This document shows, one piece after another, positions 1-9,373 of a stretch of DNA of 64,000 nt. Numbering within the stretch: the stretch's first letter is position 1; the number at the start of each line of letters is the position of its first letter. A program made the position numbers and the translations under genes. Under the pieces are notes generated by a model, which saw nothing but the letters and a program-made list of their open reading frames with translations, was not told where the DNA came from and ran no database searches. This DNA is from Burkholderiales bacterium (GTDB lineage Bacteria; Pseudomonadota; Gammaproteobacteria; Burkholderiales; Thiobacteraceae). The stretch lies in NCBI GenBank assembly GCA_023511995.1, contig JAIMAL010000001.1, forward strand, positions 1-64,000, given 5' to 3'.

Positions 1-454
1 CTGTTCGCCATTTAAAGAGGTACGTGAGCTGGGTTTAAAACGTCGTGAGACAGTTTGGTCCCTATCTGCCGTGGGCGTTGGAGATTTGACGGGGGCTGCT
101 CCTAGTACGAGAGGACCGGAGTGGACGCACCTCTGGTGTACCGGTTATCACGCCAGTGGTATCGCCGGGTAGCTAAGTGCGGAAGAGATAACCGCTGAAA
201 GCATCTAAGCGGGAAACTCGCCCGAAGATGAGATCTCCCTGGGGGCTGGCTTTATGCCTCTTGTCGGTGATGACAGGCTTGCCGCAGCGAAAACCGCGCA
301 AGGCAAAGCCTCCTCATGACCGCCCAAGAGCCAGGGGGCATAAAGCCAGACCCCCCTGAAGGGTCGTCGAAGACCACGACGTTGATAGGCTGGGTGTGGA
401 AGCGCAGCAATGCGTTAAGCTAACCAGTACTAATTGCCCGTGAGGCTTGACCCT
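1..454 (+). rRNA. rrl: 23S ribosomal RNA, 3' end (partial)
   Basis: This is the last part of a 23S rRNA gene; its 5' portion lies outside the window. The universally conserved sarcin-ricin loop (AGTACGAGAGGACC, about 105-118) is visible, as is the usual betaproteobacterial 3' end (GCGTTAAGCTAACC, then TACTAATTGCCCG). The only departure from the family pattern is near 241-356: the normally very short helix 98 loop is replaced by a hairpin about 105 nt longer than usual (see separate entry). The exact 3' end is estimated from the conserved terminal GAGGCTTGACC. Confidence 0.97.
241..356 (+). other. Expanded helix-98 hairpin inside 23S rRNA
   Basis: Between the conserved flanks GATGAGATCTCCCT (left) and GAAGGGTCGTCGAAGACC (right), the typical short GGGGC/GCCCC stem is replaced by a long hairpin. 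Positions 246-258 (CTGGCTTTATGCC) are perfectly complementary to 337-349. The flanking G run (241-245) pairs with the C run (351-356). Further in, 258-263 pairs with 325-330, and 275-280 pairs with 306-311. The structure resembles an rRNA expansion segment or an intervening sequence of the kind RNase III can remove. Whether it is excised cannot be told from sequence. Confidence 0.85.
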
Positions 455-585
455 ATCACCCCAAATGGCTTGCATTCAGGGAACAGAAGACAGGGAACAG
501 TCAAGGCGTGTCAGTTCCCCGTCTGTCCATCCCTCAACCCCACCGACTCCTTCCCCTTCAGGGACATCATCCCTGACCAAGTTTC
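455..585 (+). other. 23S-5S intergenic spacer
   Basis: This transcribed spacer of about 130 nt holds no tRNA-like cloverleaf. It contains a short degenerate repeat in which GGGAACAG occurs twice (about 479-500). A reading frame that crosses this spacer and the 5S gene into birA is open only by chance. Confidence 0.8.
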
Positions 586-703
586 CGCCTGGCGGCCATA
601 GCAGCCTGGACCCACCCCTTCCCATCCCGAACAGGACCGTGAAACGGGCTCGCGCCGATGATAGTGGAGATCCCCTCCGCGAAAGTAGGTCACCGCCAGG
701 CAC
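586..703 (+). rRNA. rrf: 5S ribosomal RNA
   Basis: The sequence carries the conserved bacterial 5S features: CCCATCCCGAACAGG in the loop B/C region, GCGCCGATGATAGTG in the middle, and GAAAGTAGGTCACCGCCAGGC at the 3' end. The 3' end pairs with the 5' GCCTGGCGGCC to form the terminal helix. It lies about 130 nt after the 23S gene, as in a standard rRNA operon, and is followed by a strong terminator. Ends are estimated from the terminal helix and may be off by one or two bases. Confidence 0.96.
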
Positions 704-711
704 CCCCACCC

Positions 712-745
712 CACAAAGCCCTCGAAAAGAGGGCTTTGTCTTTTG
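712..745 (+). terminator. Rho-independent terminator of the rRNA operon
   Basis: A perfect 11-bp stem (713-723 with 729-739) has a GAAAA loop and is followed by CTTTT. It lies 10 nt after the 5S gene and separates rRNA transcription from birA. Confidence 0.93.
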
Positions 746-812
746 CACGAGGTACACCCGCCAGGTGCTGTGCTACCATCCAGCCGGCCTTCCCTTCGTT
801 CACCCCCGGCCC

Positions 813-1790
813 ATGACGCCTCTGGCTTTTTCCCTGTTGCGACGCCTGTCCCCCAGCGAATTCCGCTCGGGCGAGGTGCTGGCGGCGGAACTCGGGGTCT
901 CCCGCGCCACCATCTGCAACGTGGTGGCACAGTTATCACGCCAGGGCATTGGGATTTACCGACTGCCGGGCCGCGGCTACCGGCTGGCGCGACCCCTGGA
1001 TTGGCTTGATGCGCCGCGGCTTGCGGCGCAGCTGGGCGATCGCTTCCTCCTCCACGTGCTGGAGGTGACGGACTCGACCAACACGACGCTCATGCGCTGG
1101 GCCGCGGAAGGGGCGCCGCACCGGAGCTGTCTGGTGGCGGAATTGCAGACGGCGGGGAGAGGCCGGCGGGGACGCCGCTGGGAGAGCGTGCTGGGGGGCA
1201 GCCTCACCTTCTCCGTGTTGTGGCGCTTCCAGCAGGGGGTTGCCCAACTTTCCGGTTTGAGCCTCGCCGTGGGGCTGGCGCTTTATCGCGCGATGGTGGC
1301 GCTGGGGGTGCGGGAGGCGGCCCTGAAATGGCCCAACGATCTTCTGCACCGGCACCGCAAGATGGGGGGCATCCTGGTGGAGTTGCAGGGCGATGCCCTG
1401 GGGCCGGCCGCCGCCATCATCGGTGTGGGCATCAATGTGTGGCTCGGGGAAGCGCGCGCGCGCATCGACCAGGCGGTGACGGATCTGGCCACCGTGCTGG
1501 GTGAGGCCCCTTCCCGCAACGAGGCGCTGGCCACCGTGCTTCGCCATCTCGATGAGGTGCTGTCCCTGTTCGAGGCGCAGGGGTTTGCCCCCTTGCGGGC
1601 CGAATGGGAAGCCGTCCACGCCTACCACGGCCGCCATGTCGCCCTTTCCCTCCCCTCCGGCCAGGTGGTGCAGGGGGTGGTGGCGGGCGTGGGGGAGGAG
1701 GGGGCGCTCCTCGTGCAAACCATGCGCGGCGTGGAACGCTTCGGCAGCGGCGAAATCAGCCTGCGGCCGGCGAAATTCGCTCCGGCCTGA
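813..1790 (+). CDS. birA: Bifunctional biotin-[acetyl-CoA-carboxylase] ligase / biotin operon repressor
   Basis: BirA joins biotin to AMP and transfers it to the carrier protein of acetyl-CoA carboxylase; in species with an N-terminal DNA-binding domain it can also repress biotin genes. The 325-residue product matches the usual length of about 320. Residues 1-60 look like a winged helix-turn-helix (SGEVLAAELGVSRATICNVV). The catalytic domain has the biotinyl-AMP loop GRGRRGRRW, the KWPNDLL motif and GILVEL, followed by a small SH3-like C-terminal domain. I chose ATG 813 because the frame extending upstream crosses the 5S gene, and MTPLAFSLL is a typical BirA start. coaX follows after 10 nt, so the two are probably co-transcribed. 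Confidence 0.95.
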   Translation: MTPLAFSLLRRLSPSEFRSGEVLAAELGVSRATICNVVAQLSRQGIGIYRLPGRGYRLARPLDWLDAPRLAAQLGDRFLLHVLEVTDSTNTTLMRWAAEGAPHRSCLVAELQTAGRGRRGRRWESVLGGSLTFSVLWRFQQGVAQLSGLSLAVGLALYRAMVALGVREAALKWPNDLLHRHRKMGGILVELQGDALGPAAAIIGVGINVWLGEARARIDQAVTDLATVLGEAPSRNEALATVLRHLDEVLSLFEAQGFAPLRAEWEAVHAYHGRHVALSLPSGQVVQGVVAGVGEEGALLVQTMRGVERFGSGEISLRPAKFAPA

Positions 1791-1800
1791 GGGGAAATTC

Positions 1801-2526
1801 ATGCTCCTTGCTGTCGATGCGGGAAACAGCTTCGTCAAGCTGGGCTGGTACGACGGGGCGTGGCGGGAGGTGGAGCGCGTGCCCCTCGCCGCTTTTGGCA
1901 GTTGGGTGGAAGAAACCGTGGCCCAGCCCATGCCCCGGGCGGTGGTGATCGCCAATGTGGCCGGCGAGCGCTTCCGCGCGCCCATGGAAAGGCTTTTGGC
2001 GGGCTGGCGCTGTCGCGTGCTGTGGGTGCGCCCGGCCGCCCAAGGCTATGGCATCGTCAACCGTTACCGGCGGCCGGACCAGTTGGGTGCCGACCGCTGG
2101 TGTGCCCTGGTGGCCGCCCAAAAGGCGGGGCGGGCGAAACTGGTGGTGGATGTGGGCACGGCAGTGACGGTGGATGCCCTTACTGCCGCGGGCGTGTTCG
2201 AGGGCGGCGTCATCCTGCCCGGCCCGGCGCTCATTCACACGAGTCTTGCCGCCAACACGGTGCAGCTTGCGGGTGAGCCGGGGGAGTACGAGATGTTTCC
2301 GCGGGAGACGGCCAATGCCATCATGACCGGCGCTCTGCTCGCCATTGCGGGCACGGTGGACCGCATGGCGGAGACCCTGGCGCAGCAGGCGGGCGAAGTG
2401 GAAGTCTGGCTTACCGGCGGCGGTGCCCCACCCCTTCTGCCCCTGCTGCGACCCCCCGTGCGCCATGTGCCCCATCTGGTGCTGGAGGGTTTGCTGGCCA
2501 TTGCCCGTGCGGAGGGTTTGACGTGA
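1801..2526 (+). CDS. coaX: Type III pantothenate kinase
   Basis: CoaX phosphorylates pantothenate, the first step of coenzyme A synthesis, in the cytoplasm. The 241-residue protein begins with the ATP-binding phosphate loop DAGNSFVKLGW. It also shows GADRW (substrate pocket), VVDVGTAVTVD and GGVILPG, all hallmarks of the CoaX/Baf family and unlike type I CoaA. The start follows birA by 10 nt, and the stop overlaps the GTG start of the SPOR-domain gene. birA-coaX-SPOR is a common betaproteobacterial order. Confidence 0.96.
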   Translation: MLLAVDAGNSFVKLGWYDGAWREVERVPLAAFGSWVEETVAQPMPRAVVIANVAGERFRAPMERLLAGWRCRVLWVRPAAQGYGIVNRYRRPDQLGADRWCALVAAQKAGRAKLVVDVGTAVTVDALTAAGVFEGGVILPGPALIHTSLAANTVQLAGEPGEYEMFPRETANAIMTGALLAIAGTVDRMAETLAQQAGEVEVWLTGGGAPPLLPLLRPPVRHVPHLVLEGLLAIARAEGLT

Positions 2527-3125
2527 GGGTCGTGTTTTTCATTCTGCTTCTGGCCAACGCGGCGGCGCTGGCCTATTTCCTTTTGCAGCCTCACGCCTCT
2601 GGCGGGGAGGCCCATCCGCCCCTGCGCCCCGAGGCCGTCCGCATCGTCGCCGCAGCGCCTGCCGCGGCGAAGGCGGCCCCCCAATGTGTGGCGTGGCGGG
2701 GCCTTGCCCCCGCGGATGTGCCGCGCGCCCGGGCGGCGCTCACGGAACTTGGGTTGGGCAGCCGCACGACGGTGATCGAGGAGCCGGAATACTGGCTAAA
2801 CATCCCGTCCCTGAAAAACCGCGCCGAGGCCGAGCAGAAGCTGGGCGAGCTCAAGGCGCTGGGCGTGGGTGAGGCAACCGTGGTGGAGGAGGGCCCTGGC
2901 CTCTTTGCCCTTTCTTTGGGCAGCTTCGCCACGCGGGAGGAGGCGGAGGCGGCGTTGAAACGGCTGCAGGAAAGGGGCGTCAAATCCGCGCGGGTGGCGG
3001 AACGCCCGGTGCCCCGGGGCCTGCTGGTAACGGAGGTGAGTGAAGCCCTCATGGACCGCCTGCAACAGCTTGCCGCCGAATACGGCGAGTCGGCCCTCAA
3101 GCCGGTGCCCTGCCCCACGTCTTGA
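2523..3125 (+). CDS. SPOR-domain membrane protein
   Basis: This 200-residue protein has one N-terminal membrane segment (about residues 3-20, VVFFILLLANAAALAYFLL), an Ala/Pro-rich linker, and a C-terminal SPOR-type fold at roughly 70-150 (YWLNIPSLKNRAEAEQKLGEL, then LFALSLGSFATREEAEAAL). SPOR domains bind denuded peptidoglycan glycans and often localise proteins to the division septum; a septal role here is inferred. Translation starts at GTG 2523, overlapping the coaX stop. Its 3' end overlaps the convergent GlcD-like gene by 29 bp. Confidence 0.85.
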   Translation: MRVVFFILLLANAAALAYFLLQPHASGGEAHPPLRPEAVRIVAAAPAAAKAAPQCVAWRGLAPADVPRARAALTELGLGSRTTVIEEPEYWLNIPSLKNRAEAEQKLGELKALGVGEATVVEEGPGLFALSLGSFATREEAEAALKRLQERGVKSARVAERPVPRGLLVTEVSEALMDRLQQLAAEYGESALKPVPCPTS

Positions 3126-4503
3126 GCTCTTCTTCCGTGGGGAAGAGCTTGCCCGGGTTGAGGATGCCGTTGGGGTCGAAAACCCCCTTGACTTCCTGCA
3201 TCAGGCGCAGGGTCACCGGGTCGATCTCCCGTCCCACGAAGGGGCGCTTTTCCCGCCCCACTCCATGCTCGCCGGAGAGGGTGCCGCGCAGCCGGATCAC
3301 CAGATCGAAAATGCGGGTAAGGCACGCCTGCGCCCGCTGCATCTCCTCCTCGTCCTCCGGATGCACGAGGAGATTTACATGGATGTTGCCATTGCCGGCG
3401 TGACCGAAATTCACATTGGCCACGCGGTATTCCCTGGCCAGTTCGGCCACCCCGGCGAGGAACTCCGGCAAATGGGAAACGGGCACCGCCACGTCCTCGT
3501 TGATCTTCTTCGGCGCGATGTCCCGCAGCAGGGGGGAGAGCGCCTTGCGTGCCGCCCACAGGGTGCCCGTGTCGGGCAAGGGTTCGGCCTTGATCAGGGC
3601 AGGGTCGGCGCAGGCGGCAAGGATCGCCGCCTGGCTGGTTGCGATTTCGCTGGCACTGCCATCCACCTCGATCATGAGCATGGCGCGGCTTTCCTCCGGC
3701 ACCAGGCCTGGATAATGGGCGCGGATGAGATCCAGGGCACCGGCATCGAGAAACTCCAAAGCCGCGGGCAGGCGGGGCTGCGCCATGATGCGCGTGATGG
3801 CATGGGTGCAGGCGACGAGGTCCCGGTAGTGGGCCGTCACGCCCGCGGCCGCTTCCGGCAGTGGGGTGAGCTTGAGCACCGCCTCGGTGATGACGGCGAG
3901 GGTTCCCTCGGAGCCGATCAAAAGACGCGTGAGGTCATAGCCCACCACGCCCTTGGTGGTGTAGGTTCCGGTATGGATGATCTCCCCCTTGCCGGTGACG
4001 GCGGTGAGGGCCAGCACATGATCGCGGGTGACGCCGTATTTCACCGCGTGGGGGCCGCCGGCGCAGGTGGCCAGGTTGCCCCCCACGGAGCAATAAGCGG
4101 CGCTGGAGGGATCGGGGGGCCAGAAGAAGCCGTGTGGCCGGGCCGCCTCCTGCACTTCCTGGTTGAGCACGCCGGGTTCCACCACCATGAGGCGATTGGC
4201 GGGATCGATGGAAAGAATGCGGCGCATGCGCTCCAGGGAGAGCACCAGGCCGCCCCGCTCCGGCACGCTGCCGCCGGCGGTGCCCGTGCCCCGTCCCCGC
4301 GGGGTGACCGGCACCTGGTAACGGTTGCAGATTTCCAGAATGGCCTGCACCTCCGCCGTGCTCAAAGGGAAGGCCACGGCATCGGGCGCAGTGAGCCTGC
4401 GGCTGTTGTCGTAGCCGTAGGCCAGACAATCCGCGGCACTGACGAGGAAGCGGTCCGCGCCCAACAGGCGCAGCAGACTGGAGTGGCAATCGGGGTCGAG
4501 CAC
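3097..4503 (-). CDS. FAD-binding oxidase, GlcD-like (glycolate / D-lactate dehydrogenase family)
   Basis: A 468-residue flavoprotein of the FAD_binding_4 plus FAD-oxidase_C type. The PP-loop region PRGRGTGTAGGSVP and SVGGNLATCAGGPHAVKYG bind FAD. The C-terminal half carries NVNFGHAGNGNIHVN and the GTLSGEHGVG-KR signature of glycolate and D-lactate dehydrogenases. No glcE or glcF lies beside it, so the substrate could be glycolate, D-lactate or another 2-hydroxy acid. The only suitable start is GTG at 4503 (protein MLDPDCHSS). It is a lone leftward gene, convergent with the SPOR gene, 80 nt downstream of the PP2C regulator gene on the same strand. Confidence 0.88.
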   Translation of the reverse strand: MLDPDCHSSLLRLLGADRFLVSAADCLAYGYDNSRRLTAPDAVAFPLSTAEVQAILEICNRYQVPVTPRGRGTGTAGGSVPERGGLVLSLERMRRILSIDPANRLMVVEPGVLNQEVQEAARPHGFFWPPDPSSAAYCSVGGNLATCAGGPHAVKYGVTRDHVLALTAVTGKGEIIHTGTYTTKGVVGYDLTRLLIGSEGTLAVITEAVLKLTPLPEAAAGVTAHYRDLVACTHAITRIMAQPRLPAALEFLDAGALDLIRAHYPGLVPEESRAMLMIEVDGSASEIATSQAAILAACADPALIKAEPLPDTGTLWAARKALSPLLRDIAPKKINEDVAVPVSHLPEFLAGVAELAREYRVANVNFGHAGNGNIHVNLLVHPEDEEEMQRAQACLTRIFDLVIRLRGTLSGEHGVGREKRPFVGREIDPVTLRLMQEVKGVFDPNGILNPGKLFPTEEELKTWGRAPA

Positions 4504-4583
4504 GGTGGACCTGGTGCGGGTGGCTGAAGAATAGTGATCATACCCACGCCCTTGCCCCTTGCGCCACAGGGAAACGCCGCGCT

Positions 4584-6173
4584 TCAGGGCAGGTGGATCA
4601 CGGCAAGGGAAATGTCATCGTGGGGGGTGTGCCCCGCCAGGTGCTTTTCCAGGGCCGCGAGGATGGCGGGGAAAGGACTTTGGCCGCGGGCGGCTTGCGC
4701 CGCCTCACGCAGGCGCTGAAAGCCGAAAGCCTCGCCGCTCACCCCGGTGGCCTCCAGGAGCCCATCGGAATAGGCGATGAGGAAGCTTTCCGGCTGCCAG
4801 GTGAAAATTTCCGTGGTGGCGTCGAACTGCTCCGGCTCGAGAATGCCCAGGGCCACGTGCCGGCTGTGCAGGATGTGGCTTGCACCATCGGCGGCGAGGA
4901 TGAGGGGGCTTGGCATGCCGCCATTCCAGACTTCCAGGGTACGCCTTACCGGGTCCACGGCGAACAGGGCCGCAGCGACGAAACGGCCCCGGGGCAGGGC
5001 GGTGCCCAGGCGGGCATTCATTTCCGTGACGATCTTTGCCGGGGGAAAGGCTTTGTTCACCATGGCGTAGAAGATATCCACCACCGGCAGCAGGCTCACC
5101 GCGGCGGCAAGTCCATGGCCCATGGCATCGGCGACGAAGACGAAAAGCCGCTCATCCGGGCTGCGTGCACTCAGCACCACATCGCCGCTGAAGGCTTCCG
5201 CCGGCTGGAGTTTCCACTCCAGGAGGGGATCATCCGGCCGACCCCGCTTGATCATGCAATCGACGAGCGCCCGGGTGGTCTCATGCGCCTCTTCCACCCG
5301 CTTCTGGTAGGCCTCGAGTTCCTTCACCGTGCGGGCAAGGAGGTGTTCCTGCCGCTTGCGTTCGGAAATGTCCTCCACCACGGCGACGAAGTGCTTGCGC
5401 CCCAGCCATTCCATCTCGGTGAGGGAGATGAAGAGGGGCACCAGGGTGCCATCCTTGCGCTTGCCGTAGATGTCGCGGCCGCGGCCCATCACCGTCGGCT
5501 CCCCAGTGGCCTGGTAGCGGCCCATGTAGGCGTCGTGGCGGTGCGCATCCGGGAGGGGCATCAGCATGGACACGTTGCGCCCCACCACTTCATCCGCACG
5601 GTAGCCGAAAATTCTCTCTGCGGCGGGGTTGAAGCTTTCGACGATGCCCTGGGTGTCGGTGGCGATGATGCCTTCCAGCACGTGGTCGAAGAGGGTCTGG
5701 AAGCGGTGCACTTCCAGCAGGCGCCGCTGCAGGGCAAGGCCCACCCCCAGAAGATTCATGCGGGCAAGAAGCTGCCGCGGCTCGATGGGTTTGGCCAGCC
5801 AATCGTCGATGCCCCATTCCACACAGTGGGCGGGCTCCGGTGGGGTGGTGGCCATGAGCAGCGCGGGCACCCAGCGGCTTGCGCGCAGGCTTTCCCGCAG
5901 GCGGCGGGGAAGCTCAGGTTTTTCGGCGGGGCAGACCGCCTCATCGATGAGGACGACGTCGGGGCGGGATTTTTGCAGGGCGGCGATGGCCTCTGCGCTG
6001 CTCCCGGTGATGACGAGATCATGGCCCCGCACCGCGAGCAGATGTTGCAGGCTGCGCGCGATCTCGTCGCTGTCGGTGGCGACCAGAAGCCGCAGGCTTT
6101 CCGGACACTCTAGGACCTCGCCGCCGACCCCGAACACGGGCCCGGCCGGTGGGTGCCATCCCCAGGCATTCAT
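4584..6173 (-). CDS. Receiver-PAS-PP2C (SpoIIE-type) phosphatase, response regulator
   Basis: The 529-residue protein has three modules: a receiver-like domain (about 27-145, with RPDVVLID and likely phospho-acceptor Asp77); a PAS domain (about 160-275, ending in the PAC-type VAVVEDISERKRQ); and, after a short coiled segment, a SpoIIE/PPM serine phosphatase domain (about 310-529). The phosphatase keeps the metal-binding pattern FSGDVV, VADAMGHGLAAAV and the terminal PHDDISLAVI. Such proteins usually dephosphorylate an anti-sigma-factor antagonist; no partner gene is adjacent, so the output is unknown. A well-spaced promoter lies upstream (6251-6279) with a dyad over its -35 box. Confidence 0.88.
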   Translation of the reverse strand: MNAWGWHPPAGPVFGVGGEVLECPESLRLLVATDSDEIARSLQHLLAVRGHDLVITGSSAEAIAALQKSRPDVVLIDEAVCPAEKPELPRRLRESLRASRWVPALLMATTPPEPAHCVEWGIDDWLAKPIEPRQLLARMNLLGVGLALQRRLLEVHRFQTLFDHVLEGIIATDTQGIVESFNPAAERIFGYRADEVVGRNVSMLMPLPDAHRHDAYMGRYQATGEPTVMGRGRDIYGKRKDGTLVPLFISLTEMEWLGRKHFVAVVEDISERKRQEHLLARTVKELEAYQKRVEEAHETTRALVDCMIKRGRPDDPLLEWKLQPAEAFSGDVVLSARSPDERLFVFVADAMGHGLAAAVSLLPVVDIFYAMVNKAFPPAKIVTEMNARLGTALPRGRFVAAALFAVDPVRRTLEVWNGGMPSPLILAADGASHILHSRHVALGILEPEQFDATTEIFTWQPESFLIAYSDGLLEATGVSGEAFGFQRLREAAQAARGQSPFPAILAALEKHLAGHTPHDDISLAVIHLP

Positions 6174-6250
6174 GCCATCCTCCGCGTGGACTCAATGGGC
6201 CGAGGGGCCCGTCGCGTCTTTCTTGCGCGATTGACCATTCGATGATGTCA

Positions 6251-6279
6251 ACTATAGCCGGCTGTCATTTTTCTGACAA
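6251..6279 (-). promoter_or_regulatory. Sigma70 promoter of the PP2C regulator with overlapping dyad
   Basis: Reading leftward, the -35 box is TTGTCA (6279-6274), the spacer is exactly 17 nt, and the -10 box is TATAGT (6256-6251). The start codon is 78 nt further on. A dyad TGTCA-N6-TGACA (6263-6278) covers the -35 box and upstream part of the spacer, a good place for a repressor or activator. I do not recognise the regulator. Confidence 0.75.
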
Positions 6280-6288
6280 CCGTGGACT

Positions 6289-6782
6289 TTAGCTCCTGCC
6301 GCGGATGCGCGCGATGAGGTGGGTGGTGGATTGGGGATGGAGGAAAGGGATGCTGTGCACCTGGCCACCCCAGGCGAGCACTTCAGTGGCGCCGACGATG
6401 CGCTCCACGGGCCAGTCGCCGCCTTTGACCAGCACCTCCGGGCGGACGGCGAGGATGAGCTCGAGGGGCGTGTCGGCATCGAAGAGCGTCACCAGGGACA
6501 CACTCTCCAGGGCGGCGAGCACGGCGGCGCGGTCGGCTTCGGGGTTGATGGGGCGGTCTTCCCCCTTGCCCTGCCGCCGCACCGATTGATCGCTGTTGAC
6601 GGCCACGAGGAGGCTTGCACCCAGGGCGCGGGCTTGGGCGAGATAGGTGACATGGCCCCGATGCAGGATGTCGAAGCAGCCGTTGGTGAAGACCAGGGGG
6701 CGGGGCAGGCGCGCCACCCGTGTGTGGAGTTCCTGCGGCGGGCAGATCTTCTGCTCAAAGGCGGGTGGCGGATAGTCGCGCA

Positions 6783-6786
<4 letters not shown>
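6289..6786 (-). CDS. rfaE2: D-glycero-beta-D-manno-heptose 1-phosphate adenylyltransferase
   Basis: This enzyme makes ADP-heptose for the lipopolysaccharide inner core. The 165-residue protein corresponds only to the C-terminal nucleotidyltransferase half of E. coli HldE. It has the signature [16 protein letters not shown] (HxGH motif) and the LVKGGDW segment. The kinase half must be encoded elsewhere. It overlaps the upstream dolP gene by 4 nt and lies in the same leftward block as a DiaA/GmhA-like sugar isomerase homologue. It is the last gene of that block before the next promoter. Confidence 0.95.
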
Positions 6787-8311
<1,525 letters not shown>

Positions 8312-8315
<4 letters not shown>

Positions 8316-9373
8316 GGGCGCGCTCCGGGCGCGGGTTCCACCACCACCACGGTATCCTGCACGAATTCGGCGGCCACCGCGCGCCGGCTGACGATTCCCT
8401 CCGCACCCAGGGTGAGTCGGCCGGTGACGCCATCGAGCTCGACTTCGCCCACCCCCTGCCGCCAGAAGATCGCGGCCAGACGTGCCGCATCAATGCCCAG
8501 GGCATAGAGGCGTTCCAGCTCCACCGGCAGCGACTGCGGCCGGGGAAGAAGCATCACCGCCGGATGATCCGGCTCCAGCAGCCAGGGGATGTCCACGAAA
8601 CGCACGCCGGCGAGGTCCACGTTGCGGGGGTCGCTCAGCCGGCCGCCAAAGGCCTGGGAGGTGGCATAGACGGGTAGGGTGGCGGCGAGATAGGGGCGGA
8701 CGGCGCGTGCTTCGCCTGCACCGGCGGCGAGGAAGACCATGTCCGCCCCGCCGGCGGCCACCCCTTTGACGGCGGCCTCCCGTCCCGGCGTGAAACGCAC
8801 GCTGGCGGCAAGCCGTCCCCCCAGCGCCAGCCATTGCTCGGCGAAGGCCGACTGCATGCGCCGCGCAAGGGCGGTGTCGGCGACGACGACCAGGGCGTGG
8901 CGGTGCCCATCGGCAAAGGCGAGCGTTGCCACCTGGCGGGCTTCCTCCTCGGCGGAAAGGCCGAAACCCACCAGATTGGGCGGAAGCAACAGCTCCCGTT
9001 CCGGTAGGCTCAGGGTGAGGGTGGGTACAGGCACCCGGCCGCTTTTTGCCAGCGCGGTGACAGCGTTGCGGGTGAGCGGCCCCACCACCACCCGCGCGCC
9101 ATTCGCCACCGCCGCCTCGTAGGCGGTGAGGATCTGTGCCACCTCCGCCCCCGTGGCCTCGATGCGCACCGGGATGCCTTCCCCCTTGGCTGCGGCGAGG
9201 AAGCCATCGCGCACCGCCTGGGCGGGCGCCTTGAGCGCCGGCTCGTTGAGGGGCAGCAGAAGAGCGATGTGGGGCGGCTGCCCCTTCTCTGCTAGGCTGT
9301 CGTCTGCGGCGCGCGCGGCTTCGCCGCGGACCAAGGCAAGACAGAGGAGCAGCAGGACATGGAAGAGGCGCAT
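8312..9373 (-). CDS. lpoA: Short LpoA-like penicillin-binding protein activator
   Basis: The 353-residue protein matches the C-terminal, periplasmic-binding-protein-like LppC domain of LpoA, which in E. coli stimulates PBP1A (HIALLLPLNEP, VVVGPLTRNAV, YATSQAFGG, GVRFVDIPWLL). It is about half the length of E. coli LpoA (678 residues) because the N-terminal TPR-like domain is missing. The N-terminus MRLFHVLLLLCLALV looks like a plain cleavable signal (ARA before ADDS); I see no canonical lipobox. Its start codon region overlaps the divergent rsmI start by 15 bp. Identification rests on domain pattern and gene order. Confidence 0.82.

Noticed and set aside
455-585. tRNA gene in the 23S-5S spacer
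   Set aside because: No cloverleaf-like stems or conserved GTTCGAATC-type loop visible.
447-812. N-terminal extension of birA through the 23S-5S spacer and 5S gene
   Set aside because: The frame is open but crosses 5S rRNA and a terminator; BirA homologues start at the ATG at 813.
3040-4527. Antisense frame (495 codons) over the GlcD-like gene
   Set aside because: The GlcD-like protein has FAD and GEHGVG motifs; the antisense frame does not resemble any protein.
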